DNA of 64,000 nt from Kitasatospora herbaricolor (lineage in GTDB: Bacteria > Actinomycetota > Actinomycetes > Streptomycetales > Streptomycetaceae): assembly GCF_030813695.1 (NCBI RefSeq), contig NZ_JAUSVA010000002.1, forward strand, positions 8,641,501-8,705,500, read 5' to 3'. The translations under genes and the position numbers were made by a program. Positions within the stretch are counted from its first letter, which is position 1. Each line of letters opens with the position of its first letter. Below the pieces are notes generated by a model. It had not been told where the DNA came from. It saw only the letters and a program-made list of their open reading frames with translations, and did no database searches. Below, one piece after another: positions 43,061 through 51,200 of this stretch.

Positions 43061-43744
43061 ATGCACGACATACGACTCGCGGTCCTCGACATGGCCGGTA
43101 CCACCGTCGCCGACGACGGCCTGGTGGAGCAGGCCTTCGAACGGGCCGCCGCCGGCCAGGGCGTGACGGCGGGCGGCGCCGAGCACGAGCGCATGCTCGC
43201 CCACGTCCGGGCCACCATGGGCGAAAGCAAGATCACCGTGTTCCGCCACCTCTTCGGTGACGAAGGCCGTGCCCAGGCCGCCAACCGGGCCTTCGAAGCC
43301 GCCTACCACGACCTGGTGGACAGCGGCCGCTGCAACGCGCTGCCCGGCGCCGCCGAAACCGTGGACAAGCTGCGCGGAGCCGGCATCAAGGTCGCCCTGA
43401 CCACGGGCTTCTCCCGGATCACCCAGGACCGCATCCTCGCCGCCCTCGGCTGGCAGGACCTCGCGGACCTCACCCTCTGCCCCGCCGACGTCGCCCGCGG
43501 CCGCCCCTACCCGGACATGGTGCTCACCGCCCTGCTGCGCACCGGGACGGACGCGGTCCAGCAGGTCGCGGTCGTCGGCGACACCGGGTACGACATGCTC
43601 ACCGGCCGCAACGCCGGGGCCGCCGTCGTCGCCGGGGTCCTCACCGGCGCCCACCGCGAGGACCGGCTGCGCGCCGGCGGCGCCACCCACCTGCTGCCCT
43701 CCATCGCCGAACTGCCCGCCCTCCTGTTCGAGGGGGAGCGATGA
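43061..43744 (+). CDS. Phosphonatase-like HAD hydrolase (TIGR03351 type)
   Basis: This 227-residue HAD enzyme is closely related to phosphonoacetaldehyde hydrolase. Motif I is DMAGTT in place of DxDxT, the cap domain has MGESK with the lysine expected to form a Schiff base with an aldehyde, the usual motif III lysine is an arginine in GRPYPDM, and motif IV is GDTGYDM. These are the features that define the phosphonatase and phosphonatase-like clade. It should cleave the C-P bond of phosphonoacetaldehyde or a close relative made by the upstream oxidoreductase. AGGAG precedes the ATG, and the stop overlaps the ABC ATPase start by four bases (ATGA). Confidence 0.92.
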   Translation: MHDIRLAVLDMAGTTVADDGLVEQAFERAAAGQGVTAGGAEHERMLAHVRATMGESKITVFRHLFGDEGRAQAANRAFEAAYHDLVDSGRCNALPGAAETVDKLRGAGIKVALTTGFSRITQDRILAALGWQDLADLTLCPADVARGRPYPDMVLTALLRTGTDAVQQVAVVGDTGYDMLTGRNAGAAVVAGVLTGAHREDRLRAGGATHLLPSIAELPALLFEGER

Positions 43745-44910
43745 CGGCCGCCGCCGGCGCGAGCCCGGCCCTCACAACGGCGCCCCCTGCCGCGCCCACC
43801 CCCGGCGCCGCTCCGGACACCACCGGGACGGCCCGGTCCGGCCTGCGGTTCCAGGACGTCACCGTCGCCTACCACGGCACCACCGTGCTGGACGGCTTCA
43901 CCCTGGAGGTGGCCCCGGGCGAGGTGGTGGCGCTGCTCGGCCCCAGCGGATCCGGCAAGACCACCGCCCTGCGCACCGCCGCCGGCTTCACCACGCCGCT
44001 GCGCGGCCGGGTGCACATCGGCGGCCGCGACGTCACCGACCTGCCGCCGTACCGGCGCGGCATCGGCATGGTGGTGCAGCAGTACGCGCTCTTCCCGCAC
44101 CTGCGGGTCGAGCAGAACGTGGCCTTCGGCCTGAAGGCGCACAAGACCCCCCGGGCCGAGATCGCCGGGCGGGTGGCCCGCGCCCTGGAGATGACCGGGA
44201 TGGGCGGCTACGCCCGCCGGTACCCGCGCGAACTCTCCGGCGGCCAGCAGCAGCGGGTGGCCATCGCCCGGGCGCTGGCCATCCGGCCGGACGTCCTGCT
44301 GCTCGACGAACCGCTCTCCGCACTGGACGCGCAGCTGCGCTCCGGCATGCTCGCCGAACTGGCCCGGCTGCACCGCGAACTGCCGCACGTCTCCATCCTC
44401 TACGTGACCCACGACCAGCTGGAGGCGCTCACCCTGGCCGACCGGATCGCGGTGATGAAGGACGCCCGGCTGGTGGACTGCGACACCCCGCGGCGCTTGT
44501 ACCGGCGGCCCGGCGACACCTTCACCGCCGCCTTCGTCGGCCAGGCCAACCTGCTGCCGGTGACCGTCGAGTGGCACGACGGCAGCGTCTCGCTGGGCGG
44601 CACCGCGCTGCGCGGTACCCCGTCCGCGGGCCTGGCCCCCGGCGACGACGCCGTGCTCTGCATCCGCCCGCACCTGGTACGGCTCGGCGCCGAGGGCGAC
44701 CCCGGCGCGCCGGCCGGCACCGTCGCCGACGTCCAGTGGCGCGGCGCCGGCCACCGGCTGCTGGTCGACCTGGACGCCGGCCCCCGCCTCACCGCCGACC
44801 TCGGCGAGCTGCGCGTGCCGCCGCTGCCCGGCGAGCGGGTGACGCTCCGCTTCGACCCCGAGGACGCCGTGGTGCTCCCCGCCGCCGGAGAGGACCGCAG
44901 GGATGGCTAG
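43741..44910 (+). CDS. ABC transporter ATP-binding protein, aminoethylphosphonate type
   Basis: A 389-residue ATPase of the polyamine/iron/phosphonate importer class begins with an Ala/Pro-rich N-terminal extension. The Walker A motif is LLGPSGSGKTT, the Q-loop is VVQQYALFPHL, the signature is LSGGQQQRVAIARAL, Walker B is VLLLDEPLSALD and the switch is THDQ. A TOBE-type regulatory domain occupies the C-terminal third. By position it powers the importer formed by the next three genes, equivalent to PhnT in the described 2-aminoethylphosphonate system. It overlaps both neighbouring genes, by 4 and 8 bases, so the operon is tightly coupled. Confidence 0.92.
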   Translation: MTAAAGASPALTTAPPAAPTPGAAPDTTGTARSGLRFQDVTVAYHGTTVLDGFTLEVAPGEVVALLGPSGSGKTTALRTAAGFTTPLRGRVHIGGRDVTDLPPYRRGIGMVVQQYALFPHLRVEQNVAFGLKAHKTPRAEIAGRVARALEMTGMGGYARRYPRELSGGQQQRVAIARALAIRPDVLLLDEPLSALDAQLRSGMLAELARLHRELPHVSILYVTHDQLEALTLADRIAVMKDARLVDCDTPRRLYRRPGDTFTAAFVGQANLLPVTVEWHDGSVSLGGTALRGTPSAGLAPGDDAVLCIRPHLVRLGAEGDPGAPAGTVADVQWRGAGHRLLVDLDAGPRLTADLGELRVPPLPGERVTLRFDPEDAVVLPAAGEDRRDG

Positions 44911-45820
44911 CGCCCTCTTCGAGGCACCCGTCCAGCCACCCCCGCCGGCCTCCGCCCGGGCGGGCCGCCGGTCGCGGTCCGCACCCGGGTGGCTGTGGGC
45001 GCTGCCACCGCTGGTCGGGCTCGGCCTGGTCTTCCTCTACCCCCTGGTGCTGGTCGGCTGGCAGTCCGTCTCGCCCGACACCGGCGGGCACTCGCTGGCG
45101 GCCTGGTCGGACGTGCTCGGCTCGACCGCGTTCCACCGGGCGCTGCGGACCACCGTGTGGGTCGCTGCCGGCTCCACCGTCGGCTGCCTGCTGCTGGGCT
45201 TCTACCTGGCATGGGTGATCGCCTTCGTGCCGTTCCCCGGTGCCCGGCTGGTCGGCCGGTTCATCGACCTCTTCGTCGCGCTGCCGTCGTTCCTGATCAC
45301 CCTGTCGCTGGCCTTCATCTACGGCAGCGCGGGCGTCGCCAACGGCGCCTGGACCGGGCTCACCGGCAGCCACCACACCCTCTTCGCCTTCCTCACCACT
45401 CCCTGGGGCGTCCTGCTGGCCGAGATCACCTACTTCACCCCCTTCGTCATGCGGCCGCTGCTCGCCGCCTTCTCCCAGCTCGACACCGCGCAGATCGAGG
45501 CGGCCGCCTCGCTGGGCGCCCGGCCGGGGCGGATCGTCCGTCAGGTGATCGTGCCCGAGGTGCTGCCCGCGCTGGCGGCCGGCGGCAGCCTGGTGCTGGT
45601 GATGTCCCTCAACCAGTTCGGCATCGTGCTCTTCACCGGCGCCAAGGACGTCACCACCCTCACCCTGCTGGTCTACAGCCGAGCCGTGCTGGAGTCCGAC
45701 TACCCCGCCGCCTGCGTGATCGCGGTCGTCAACGTCGTCCTCTCGGTCACGCTCTACTCGCTCTACCGGCTCTGCCTGCCCCGGGCCGGCAAGGAAGGAG
45801 GCAACCGTGCTGGTGCATAG
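44903..45820 (+). CDS. ABC transporter permease 1, aminoethylphosphonate type
   Basis: A 305-residue membrane protein has six helices. The first begins WALPPLVGLGLVFLYPLVLV, and the cytoplasmic EAA loop is EAAASLGARPGRIVRQVIVP followed by EVLPAL, which docks on the ATPase. It belongs to the BPD-type permeases of polyamine/iron/phosphonate importers, equivalent in order to PhnU. It overlaps the ATPase gene by 8 bases and the second permease by 14 bases. Confidence 0.92.
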   Translation: MASALFEAPVQPPPPASARAGRRSRSAPGWLWALPPLVGLGLVFLYPLVLVGWQSVSPDTGGHSLAAWSDVLGSTAFHRALRTTVWVAAGSTVGCLLLGFYLAWVIAFVPFPGARLVGRFIDLFVALPSFLITLSLAFIYGSAGVANGAWTGLTGSHHTLFAFLTTPWGVLLAEITYFTPFVMRPLLAAFSQLDTAQIEAAASLGARPGRIVRQVIVPEVLPALAAGGSLVLVMSLNQFGIVLFTGAKDVTTLTLLVYSRAVLESDYPAACVIAVVNVVLSVTLYSLYRLCLPRAGKEGGNRAGA

Positions 45821-46604
45821 CCGGGCCGCCCGCCTCGCCCACCGGACGCTGTTCCTGCTGCTGGTGGTGCCGGTCTTCGCGCTGCCGCTGCTGATGGTGG
45901 TCGGTGCCTCCTTCGCCGACCGGTGGGACGGCGCCCTGCCGTCCGCCTTCACCGCCGCCCACTACGTCGACCTCGGCCGCGGCCAGTCGCTGGACGCCCT
46001 GGTCACCAGCCTCAGCACCGCCCTGGTCGCCGGCCTCGCCGCACTGACCGTCGGCGGCTGGGCCGCCCTCGCCGCCCGAGGCACCGGCCGCCGACTGCGG
46101 CAGCTGCTGGACGGGCTGTTCATGCTGCCGCTGGCGGTGCCCTCGGTGGTCGTCGGCCTGGCCCTGCTGGTCGCCTTCTCCAAGCCGCCGCTGCTGCTCA
46201 ACGGCACCACCACCATCGTCCTTCTGGCGCACACCGTGCTGGTGACCTCCTTCGCCTACCAGTCGGTGCGGGCAGCGATCGGCCGTCTCGACCCGGCGCT
46301 GGAACAGAGCGCGGCCGGTCTCGGAGCTCCGCCGGCGCAGGTGCTCCGGCGCGTCACCCTGCCGCTGCTGCTGCCCTCGCTGACCGCCGCCTTCGGCCTC
46401 TGCTTCGCCCTGTCCATGGGCGAGTTGAGCGCCACCATGATGCTCTACCCGCCGGACTGGCTGCCGCTGCCGGTGCGCATCTTCGCCGCCACCGACCGCG
46501 GCGCCCTGTTCACCGGCGCGGCGCTGGCCGTGGCCCTGATCGCCAGCACCCTGGTGGTCCTCGCCGCCACCGCGCGGCTGCGCACCCGGGCCTCGTACCG
46601 CTGA
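45807..46604 (+). CDS. ABC transporter permease 2, aminoethylphosphonate type
   Basis: A 265-residue membrane permease has six helices. The EAA loop is EQSAAGLGAPPAQVLRRVTL followed by PLLLPSL, and the C-terminal MGELSATMMLYPPDWLPLPV is typical of this importer class. The GTG start is preceded by AAGGAGG inside the end of the first permease gene, so the two are co-translated and should form a heterodimer. It is equivalent in order to PhnV. Confidence 0.92.
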   Translation: MLVHSRAARLAHRTLFLLLVVPVFALPLLMVVGASFADRWDGALPSAFTAAHYVDLGRGQSLDALVTSLSTALVAGLAALTVGGWAALAARGTGRRLRQLLDGLFMLPLAVPSVVVGLALLVAFSKPPLLLNGTTTIVLLAHTVLVTSFAYQSVRAAIGRLDPALEQSAAGLGAPPAQVLRRVTLPLLLPSLTAAFGLCFALSMGELSATMMLYPPDWLPLPVRIFAATDRGALFTGAALAVALIASTLVVLAATARLRTRASYR

Positions 46605-46680
46605 GCCGCGGCCCCGCCGCCGATCTCCCGTTCCCGTCCGGTGCCCGGTCACCGGACGCCTCCAGAAATGACACCCCGCC

Positions 46681-47745
46681 ATGAACGCACGTCCCAGACC
46701 GCTCACCGCCGCGCTCACCGTCCTCGCCCTCGGCGGGTCGCTCGCCGCCTGCTCCGGGTCCTCCGCGCAGTCCGGCGGCGATGCCAGGGAGGTCACCGTC
46801 TACAGCGCCGACGGCCTCAAGGCCGAGGACGGCAAGGGCTTCTACGACCAGGCCTTCAAGGACTTCACCGCCGCCACCGGCATCAAGGTGAACTACGTGG
46901 AGGGCGGCTCGGGCGAGATGGTCCAGCGCCTGCTCCGCGAGAAGTCCAACACCAAGGCCGACCTGGTCGTGACGCTGCCGCCGTTCATCCAGTCCGCGGC
47001 GGGCCAGGGCCTGCTGGAGAACTACCGCCCGGCCGGCTCGGACAAGGTCGCCGACGGCGACAAGGACCCGGCCGGCGCCTGGACCTCCGTGGTGAAGAAC
47101 TACCTGTGCTTCATCTACAACAGCAAGGAGGTCGACGCACCGCCGAAGACCTGGGACGACCTGCTCGACGGCAAGTACCGCGACAAGCTGCAGTACTCCA
47201 CCCCCGGGGTGGCCGGCGACGGCACCGCGGTACTGATCAAGGCCATGCACGACTTCGGCGGCATCCGGGGCGCCACCGACTTCCTGGGGCGGCTGCAGAA
47301 GAACAACGTCGGGCCGTCCTCCTCCACCGGCCAGCTCGCCCCCAAGGTCGACAAGGGTGAACTGCTGGTCGCCAACGGCGATGTGCAGATGAACTTCGCC
47401 AACCGGTCGGCCATGCCCAACCAGGCCATCTGGTTCCCGGCGGCGAAGGACGGCCGGCCCAGCACCTTCTCGCTGCCCTACGCCGCGGGCGTGGTGAAGA
47501 ACGGGCCGCACCAGGCGAACGCCCGGAAGCTGCTGGACCACCTGCTCACCCAGGAGGTCCAGCAGCAGGCCACCACCCTCGCCGGCGGCTTCCCCGCCCG
47601 TACCGACGTCACCCCCGCAGGTGAGAACGCCGCCGGGCTGAGCCGGCTGCTGGACGGGGTGGAGATCTTCACACCGGACTGGAGCGACATCGACGCCAAC
47701 CTGAAGTCCTACGTGGGTGCCTGGAAGCAGGCGACCGGCAGCTGA
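46681..47745 (+). CDS. ABC transporter substrate-binding lipoprotein, aminoethylphosphonate type
   Basis: This is a 354-residue lipoprotein. The signal peptide ends in the lipobox SLAAC, with Cys22 as the lipidated residue. The mature protein has a type II binding fold: VTVYSADGLKAEDGKGFYDQ, AFKDFTAATGIKVNYVEGGS, PKTWDDLLDGKYRDKLQYST and AIWFPAAKDGRPSTFSLPYA. Its order after the two permeases and its pattern fit the PhnS-like 2-aminoethylphosphonate receptors. It is 76 bp after the second permease and ends the operon, with a hairpin 6 bp beyond. It is unrelated at the residue level to the orphan receptor at 4783 beyond the shared fold. Confidence 0.9.
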   Translation: MNARPRPLTAALTVLALGGSLAACSGSSAQSGGDAREVTVYSADGLKAEDGKGFYDQAFKDFTAATGIKVNYVEGGSGEMVQRLLREKSNTKADLVVTLPPFIQSAAGQGLLENYRPAGSDKVADGDKDPAGAWTSVVKNYLCFIYNSKEVDAPPKTWDDLLDGKYRDKLQYSTPGVAGDGTAVLIKAMHDFGGIRGATDFLGRLQKNNVGPSSSTGQLAPKVDKGELLVANGDVQMNFANRSAMPNQAIWFPAAKDGRPSTFSLPYAAGVVKNGPHQANARKLLDHLLTQEVQQQATTLAGGFPARTDVTPAGENAAGLSRLLDGVEIFTPDWSDIDANLKSYVGAWKQATGS

Positions 47746-47750
47746 CGGCA

Positions 47751-47784
47751 GGCCGGCCGGCGCACACCGGGGCGTCGGCCGGCC
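47751..47784. terminator. Hairpin between the phosphonate operon and the convergent regulator
   Basis: A 9-bp perfect stem (GGCCGGCCG pairing with CGGCCGGCC) with a 16-base loop begins 6 bp after the receptor stop codon. It is the probable end of the importer operon transcript. Confidence 0.55.
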
Positions 47785-47855
47785 GTCGGCCTGTCGTGTC
47801 GTCAGCCGGCCCGTGTGCCTGTCGTGCCGTCAGCCAGCCCGTGAGCCCGTGCCCG

Positions 47856-48821
47856 TCAGCCCGCCGGCGCCGGGCCGGTGGAGCCGCGGACGACGAGTTC
47901 GGTGGCGAGTTCGACGTGCAGGGCCTCCACGGTGTGCCCCTCCATCAGCCGGGTCAGCAGGCTGACGGCCATCCGGCCGAGCTCCTCCAGCGGCTGGCGG
48001 ACGGTGGTGAGCATCGGGACGGTGCTGCTGCTCAGGTAGACGTCGTCGAAGCCGGTGATCGACAGGTCCTCCGGGACGCGCAGGCCGCGTTCGTGCGCGG
48101 CCCGCAGGGCGCCGACGGCCGCCTTGTCGTTGAAGGTGGCCAGCGCGGTGGGCCGGTCGGGCAGGTCGAGCAGCCGGCCGGCAGCGCTGTAGCCCCAGTC
48201 GCTGGTCGGCTCGATGCTGCTGACCAGCTCGGGGGAGACCAGGACGCCCACCTCGGCGAGCGCCGAGGCGTGCCCGGCGAACCGGGAACTGCTGGCGAGC
48301 CAGTCGCCGGGTCCGTTGATCAGCCCGATCCGCCGGTGGCCGAGGGCCACCAGGTGGGCGGCGACGTTCCGGGCGCCGGTGAAGTGCGAGGCGGAGACGG
48401 CGGCGATGTCCCGGGGGACGGGCGTGCGGGGATCGACCACCACGAACGGGAAGTCGCGGGCCCGCAGCGCCTCCAGTTCCTCGCCCTCCTCGGTCGGCAG
48501 GATCAGCAGCGCCCCGGCGATCTCGGGCCGGTCCGGCAGGTCGGCCAGCACCCGGCTGTCCTTCGCGGCCCCTCCGGCGTTGAGGATCAGCTGCCGTCCG
48601 TGCAGGTCCAGGGTCTCGGCGATCGAGGACACGATGATGCCGAAGTAGTCGGTGAGCAGGTACGGGCAGCGCACGAACACCGCCCCGGGGCGGGCGGGGG
48701 TGCGGCCCGCCCCGGGGCGGGCGGGGGTGCGGCTGCGGGTGCCCGGGGCGGCGCCGAGCCGCTCGATCGCCTGCCGGACGGTGTCGCGGGTCCGGTCGGC
48801 GACCAGCGCCTGCCCGTTCAT
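47856..48821 (-). CDS. LacI/GalR-like regulator with incomplete DNA-binding domain
   Basis: The frame encodes about 321 residues. From about residue 45 it is a normal LacI-family ligand domain: DYFGIIVSSIAETLDLHGRQ, LVALGHRRIGLINGP, TALATFNDKAAVGALRAAHE and DLSITGFDDVYLSSSTVPML. The N-terminus is abnormal. The residues MNGQALVADRTRDTVRQAIE match the end of the recognition helix and helix 3 of a LacI head, but helix 1 and most of the recognition helix are absent upstream in any frame. The hinge region is expanded by a 27-bp tandem duplication. No ribosome-binding site precedes the ATG. It faces the phosphonate operon and was probably its regulator; it may now be non-functional for DNA binding. 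Confidence 0.75.
   Translation of the reverse strand: MNGQALVADRTRDTVRQAIERLGAAPGTRSRTPARPGAGRTPARPGAVFVRCPYLLTDYFGIIVSSIAETLDLHGRQLILNAGGAAKDSRVLADLPDRPEIAGALLILPTEEGEELEALRARDFPFVVVDPRTPVPRDIAAVSASHFTGARNVAAHLVALGHRRIGLINGPGDWLASSSRFAGHASALAEVGVLVSPELVSSIEPTSDWGYSAAGRLLDLPDRPTALATFNDKAAVGALRAAHERGLRVPEDLSITGFDDVYLSSSTVPMLTTVRQPLEELGRMAVSLLTRLMEGHTVEALHVELATELVVRGSTGPAPAG
48681..48734. repeat. 27-bp tandem duplication in the regulator hinge region
   Basis: Two copies of a 27-bp GC-rich unit (beginning CGCCCCGGGGCGGGCGGGGG) lie head to tail and match at 26 of 27 positions. They encode two copies of a Thr-Pro-Ala-Arg-Pro-Gly-Ala block where a LacI hinge helix should be. The duplication keeps the frame. 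Confidence 0.85.
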
Positions 48822-49083
48822 GACCCGAACGTCAACTTCAACACGGGCACGAACGTGTCCGACGACCCAGACGCCGCCATGAACTGCCGCCCCGGTGGCG
48901 GTGGCTGGTCGTTGGAAGGGCTCGACTCGGCGTTCCGGCCCCTGGGTGGCTGAGCCTGGACCGCAGGCAACCTGTCGCCGACGTCCGCGGCCGCCGCGGG
49001 TCGACCGTCCGCCTCGTGCGCCGGTCGACCGCCTCAGCAGAAAAGCCGGTGATCGGACCGGCGTCCAGCGGCAGAATGGCGCC

Positions 49084-49677
49084 ATGACTGAGTCCGATCC
49101 CAAGGTTGTCCTCCGCCTCTACCTGCAGTTCGCCCGCGACGCCCTGGTGTGGAAGCTGGACGGGCTCTCGGAGTACGACATCCGCCGCCCGCTGACCCCG
49201 ACCGGCACCAACCTCCTCGGTCTGGTCAAGCACGCCACCGGGGTGGAACTCGGCTACTTCGGCGCCACCTTCGGACGTCCGGCCGCCGGGCCGCTGCTCT
49301 CGGCGGCGGACGACGCCGAGCCGAACGCGGACATGTGGGCCACCGCCGACGAGTCGCGTGCGCAGATCGTCGAGGGGTACCGCCGGGCGTGGGAGCACGC
49401 GGACGCGACCTTCGACGCCCTGGAGCTGGACGCGGTGGGCCGGGTCCCCTGGTGGCCGGCCGGGCAGGACGACGTGACCCTGTTCCATGCCCTGGTCCGG
49501 GTGATCGGCGACACCCATCGGCACGCCGGCCATGCCGACATCGTGCGCGAACTCATCGACGGCTCTGCCGGGATGAGCCGGAACAACATCGGCCTGGCGT
49601 CCGAGGACCCGGCCTGGTGGGAGAGCTACCGGGGCCGGCTGGAGCAGGTGGCCAAGGAGGCCGACGGCCGCGGGTAG
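49084..49677 (+). CDS. DinB/DUF664-family protein
   Basis: A 197-residue helical-bundle protein has features of the DUF664 branch: LYLQFARDALVWKLDGLSEY, RPLTPTGTNLLGLVKHATGV, ELGYFGATFGRP and the C-terminal DTHRHAGHADIVRELIDG. His residues in KHATGVE and HRHAGHAD likely form the metal-binding triad of the DinB/MST-like superfamily. These proteins are often mycothiol-dependent enzymes or of unknown function; the substrate is not known. There is no strong ribosome-binding site. It ends at a hairpin shared with the convergent darcynin gene. Confidence 0.9.
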   Translation: MTESDPKVVLRLYLQFARDALVWKLDGLSEYDIRRPLTPTGTNLLGLVKHATGVELGYFGATFGRPAAGPLLSAADDAEPNADMWATADESRAQIVEGYRRAWEHADATFDALELDAVGRVPWWPAGQDDVTLFHALVRVIGDTHRHAGHADIVRELIDGSAGMSRNNIGLASEDPAWWESYRGRLEQVAKEADGRG

Positions 49678-49688
49678 CGCTCGCGCGG

Positions 49689-49720
49689 CCGCCCTCCGAC
49701 CGGGACCGGGCGGAGGGCGG
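49689..49720. terminator. Bidirectional hairpin between DinB and darcynin genes
   Basis: A 10-bp perfect stem (CCGCCCTCCG pairing with CGGAGGGCGG) with a 12-base loop starts 11 bp after the DinB stop codon and ends 37 bp before the convergent gene's stop. Confidence 0.7.
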
Positions 49721-49757
49721 CGACGGCATCGGCCCGCTCGCGCGGCTGGGCGGTGCG

Positions 49758-50123
49758 TCAGGTGGCGATGGTGGCGACGGGTTCGAGCCCGTAGGTGCGG
49801 GCGTAGCCGTTCTCGGTGCCGACGAGGAGGTCGACGACCTCGAAGTAGCGGTCCCAGAAGGGGGTTTCGCGCAGGGCGTCGATGAGGAGCTGGTAGCCGT
49901 GGTGGTCCTCGGCCTCCCACATCCAGACGTCGGTGACCCGTGCGGAGTAGAACTCCGTGTCGAAGAAGCGTGACCGGACACCGCTGGTCCTGGCCTCGAT
50001 GGCCGGCAGGACCTCGGTGGTGAAGGCGTCCACCCGTTCCTGGACGGTCAGGGCGAGCCATTCGGGTGTGGTCTTGACCAGCATGAACGCCGTGACCGGG
50101 GGTGCGGTCAGGTCGGTGGGCAT
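49758..50123 (-). CDS. Darcynin-family protein
   Basis: This is a 121-residue soluble protein. The segments TAFMLVKTTPEWLALTVQER, SRFFDTEFYSARVTDVWMWE and ALRETPFWDRYFEVVDLLVG are characteristic of the darcynin family, a small ferredoxin-like-fold family of unknown function that often accompanies NAD(P)-dependent oxidoreductases under LysR control. That is the situation here: it lies 75 bp downstream of an NmrA-like gene that is divergent from a LysR gene. It probably belongs to the same operon and may be an accessory or monooxygenase-like protein. Confidence 0.88.
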   Translation of the reverse strand: MPTDLTAPPVTAFMLVKTTPEWLALTVQERVDAFTTEVLPAIEARTSGVRSRFFDTEFYSARVTDVWMWEAEDHHGYQLLIDALRETPFWDRYFEVVDLLVGTENGYARTYGLEPVATIAT

Positions 50124-50197
50124 CAGGGTGTCTCCGAACTGGGGCAGTGGTGGACCGGGACAGTGCTCCTGGGCGGCCGGGTGCCGCGTGCGGGGTT

Positions 50198-51091
50198 TCA
50201 GGAGAGGACGGCGGGCTTGAGAGTCCGGGCGCACCACTGCTCGAAGCCGGTCGGCGACCCGGTCTCCGGGGTGCGGGCGACGCCGGCGTCGAGGCCTTCG
50301 TCCTTGGCCCGCTTCATGTCGACGATGCCCTGGACGAATTCCGCGTTGAGGCCGTAGCCGACGAGGGTGCTGTACATCTCGTCGAGCGGCCGGCGTTCGT
50401 AGCGGACGGGACGGCCGAGCTGTTCGGTCATGATGCGGGCCGATTCGTTGGGGGAGAGGTCCCGCGGCCCGAGGACCGGGACGTCGGCGGCGCCGGTCCA
50501 CGAGCGGTCCAGCAGCAGGCGGGCGGCGGCGGCCGCGATGTCGGCGACCGCGACGAAGGGGGCCTTGCGGTCGGGGTCGACGACGTCGGTGAAGAGGCCC
50601 TGCTCGCGGATCGAGTCGGCCTCCTCCAGGAGGTTCTCGAAGAAGGACGGGTTGGCGAGGGCCCGGTAGGCCACGCCCGCGCCGGCGATGAGGTCGTCCA
50701 TGGCGAGGGAGGCGGTGACGAGGCCGGCCCGGGCGGCGAGCGGGGTGCCGCGGCCGAGCGCGGAGACGCCGACGACGTGCCCGACGCCGTGGGCGGCGAG
50801 CGCCCGGACGGCGGGACGGGTGAAACCGGTCCAGGCGTCCTGCGGGGCGAGGGAGGAGTCCGGGGGGACGAGCCAGAAGACGGCGTCCGCACCCTCGAAG
50901 GCCCGGTCGAGGACCTCGGCGTCGCCGTGCGAGCCGGTGACCACCTCGACGCGGCCGCGCGCCGTGTCCGGCAGCCGGGCGGGATCCCGCACGATCACGC
51001 GCAGTTCCTCGCCCGCGGCGGGGGCGGATTCCAGCAGCAGGGCGAGCAGGTGGCGGCCGATGTTCCCGGTGGGAGCAGTGATGACGATCAT
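50198..51091 (-). CDS. NmrA-like NAD(P)-binding oxidoreductase
   Basis: A 297-residue Rossmann-fold protein of the NmrA/atypical SDR class has the cofactor motif APTGNIGRH at the very N-terminus, FWLVPPDSSLAPQDAW, and the middle ALANPSFFENLLEEADSI typical of NAD(P)H-dependent quinone oxidoreductase-like or redox-sensor proteins. No YxxxK motif is seen, as expected for this class. The ATG follows AAGAGG. It is divergent from a LysR regulator, and the intervening region contains an ATCATT-N11-AATGAT dyad, so it is likely a direct target of that regulator. Confidence 0.9.
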   Translation of the reverse strand: MIVITAPTGNIGRHLLALLLESAPAAGEELRVIVRDPARLPDTARGRVEVVTGSHGDAEVLDRAFEGADAVFWLVPPDSSLAPQDAWTGFTRPAVRALAAHGVGHVVGVSALGRGTPLAARAGLVTASLAMDDLIAGAGVAYRALANPSFFENLLEEADSIREQGLFTDVVDPDRKAPFVAVADIAAAAARLLLDRSWTGAADVPVLGPRDLSPNESARIMTEQLGRPVRYERRPLDEMYSTLVGYGLNAEFVQGIVDMKRAKDEGLDAGVARTPETGSPTGFEQWCARTLKPAVLS

Positions 51092-51177
51092 GAAAACCTC
51101 TTGGGTCGTGCCGGTTCGGTACGTCCCTCATCCTGCTGAGGACCTCCGCGATGCCACAATGGGAACTTCAGCACGGA

Positions 51178-51200
51178 ATCATTGACTGAAATGGAATGAT
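51178..51200. promoter_or_regulatory. LysR-type T-N11-A operator dyad
   Basis: ATCATT and AATGAT are perfect complements separated by 11 bases, the classic geometry of a LysR-family binding site. A second inverted pair TTCAG...CTGAA overlaps it. The dyad covers the proposed start codon of the LysR gene, which suggests autorepression or that translation starts slightly downstream. Confidence 0.6.
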
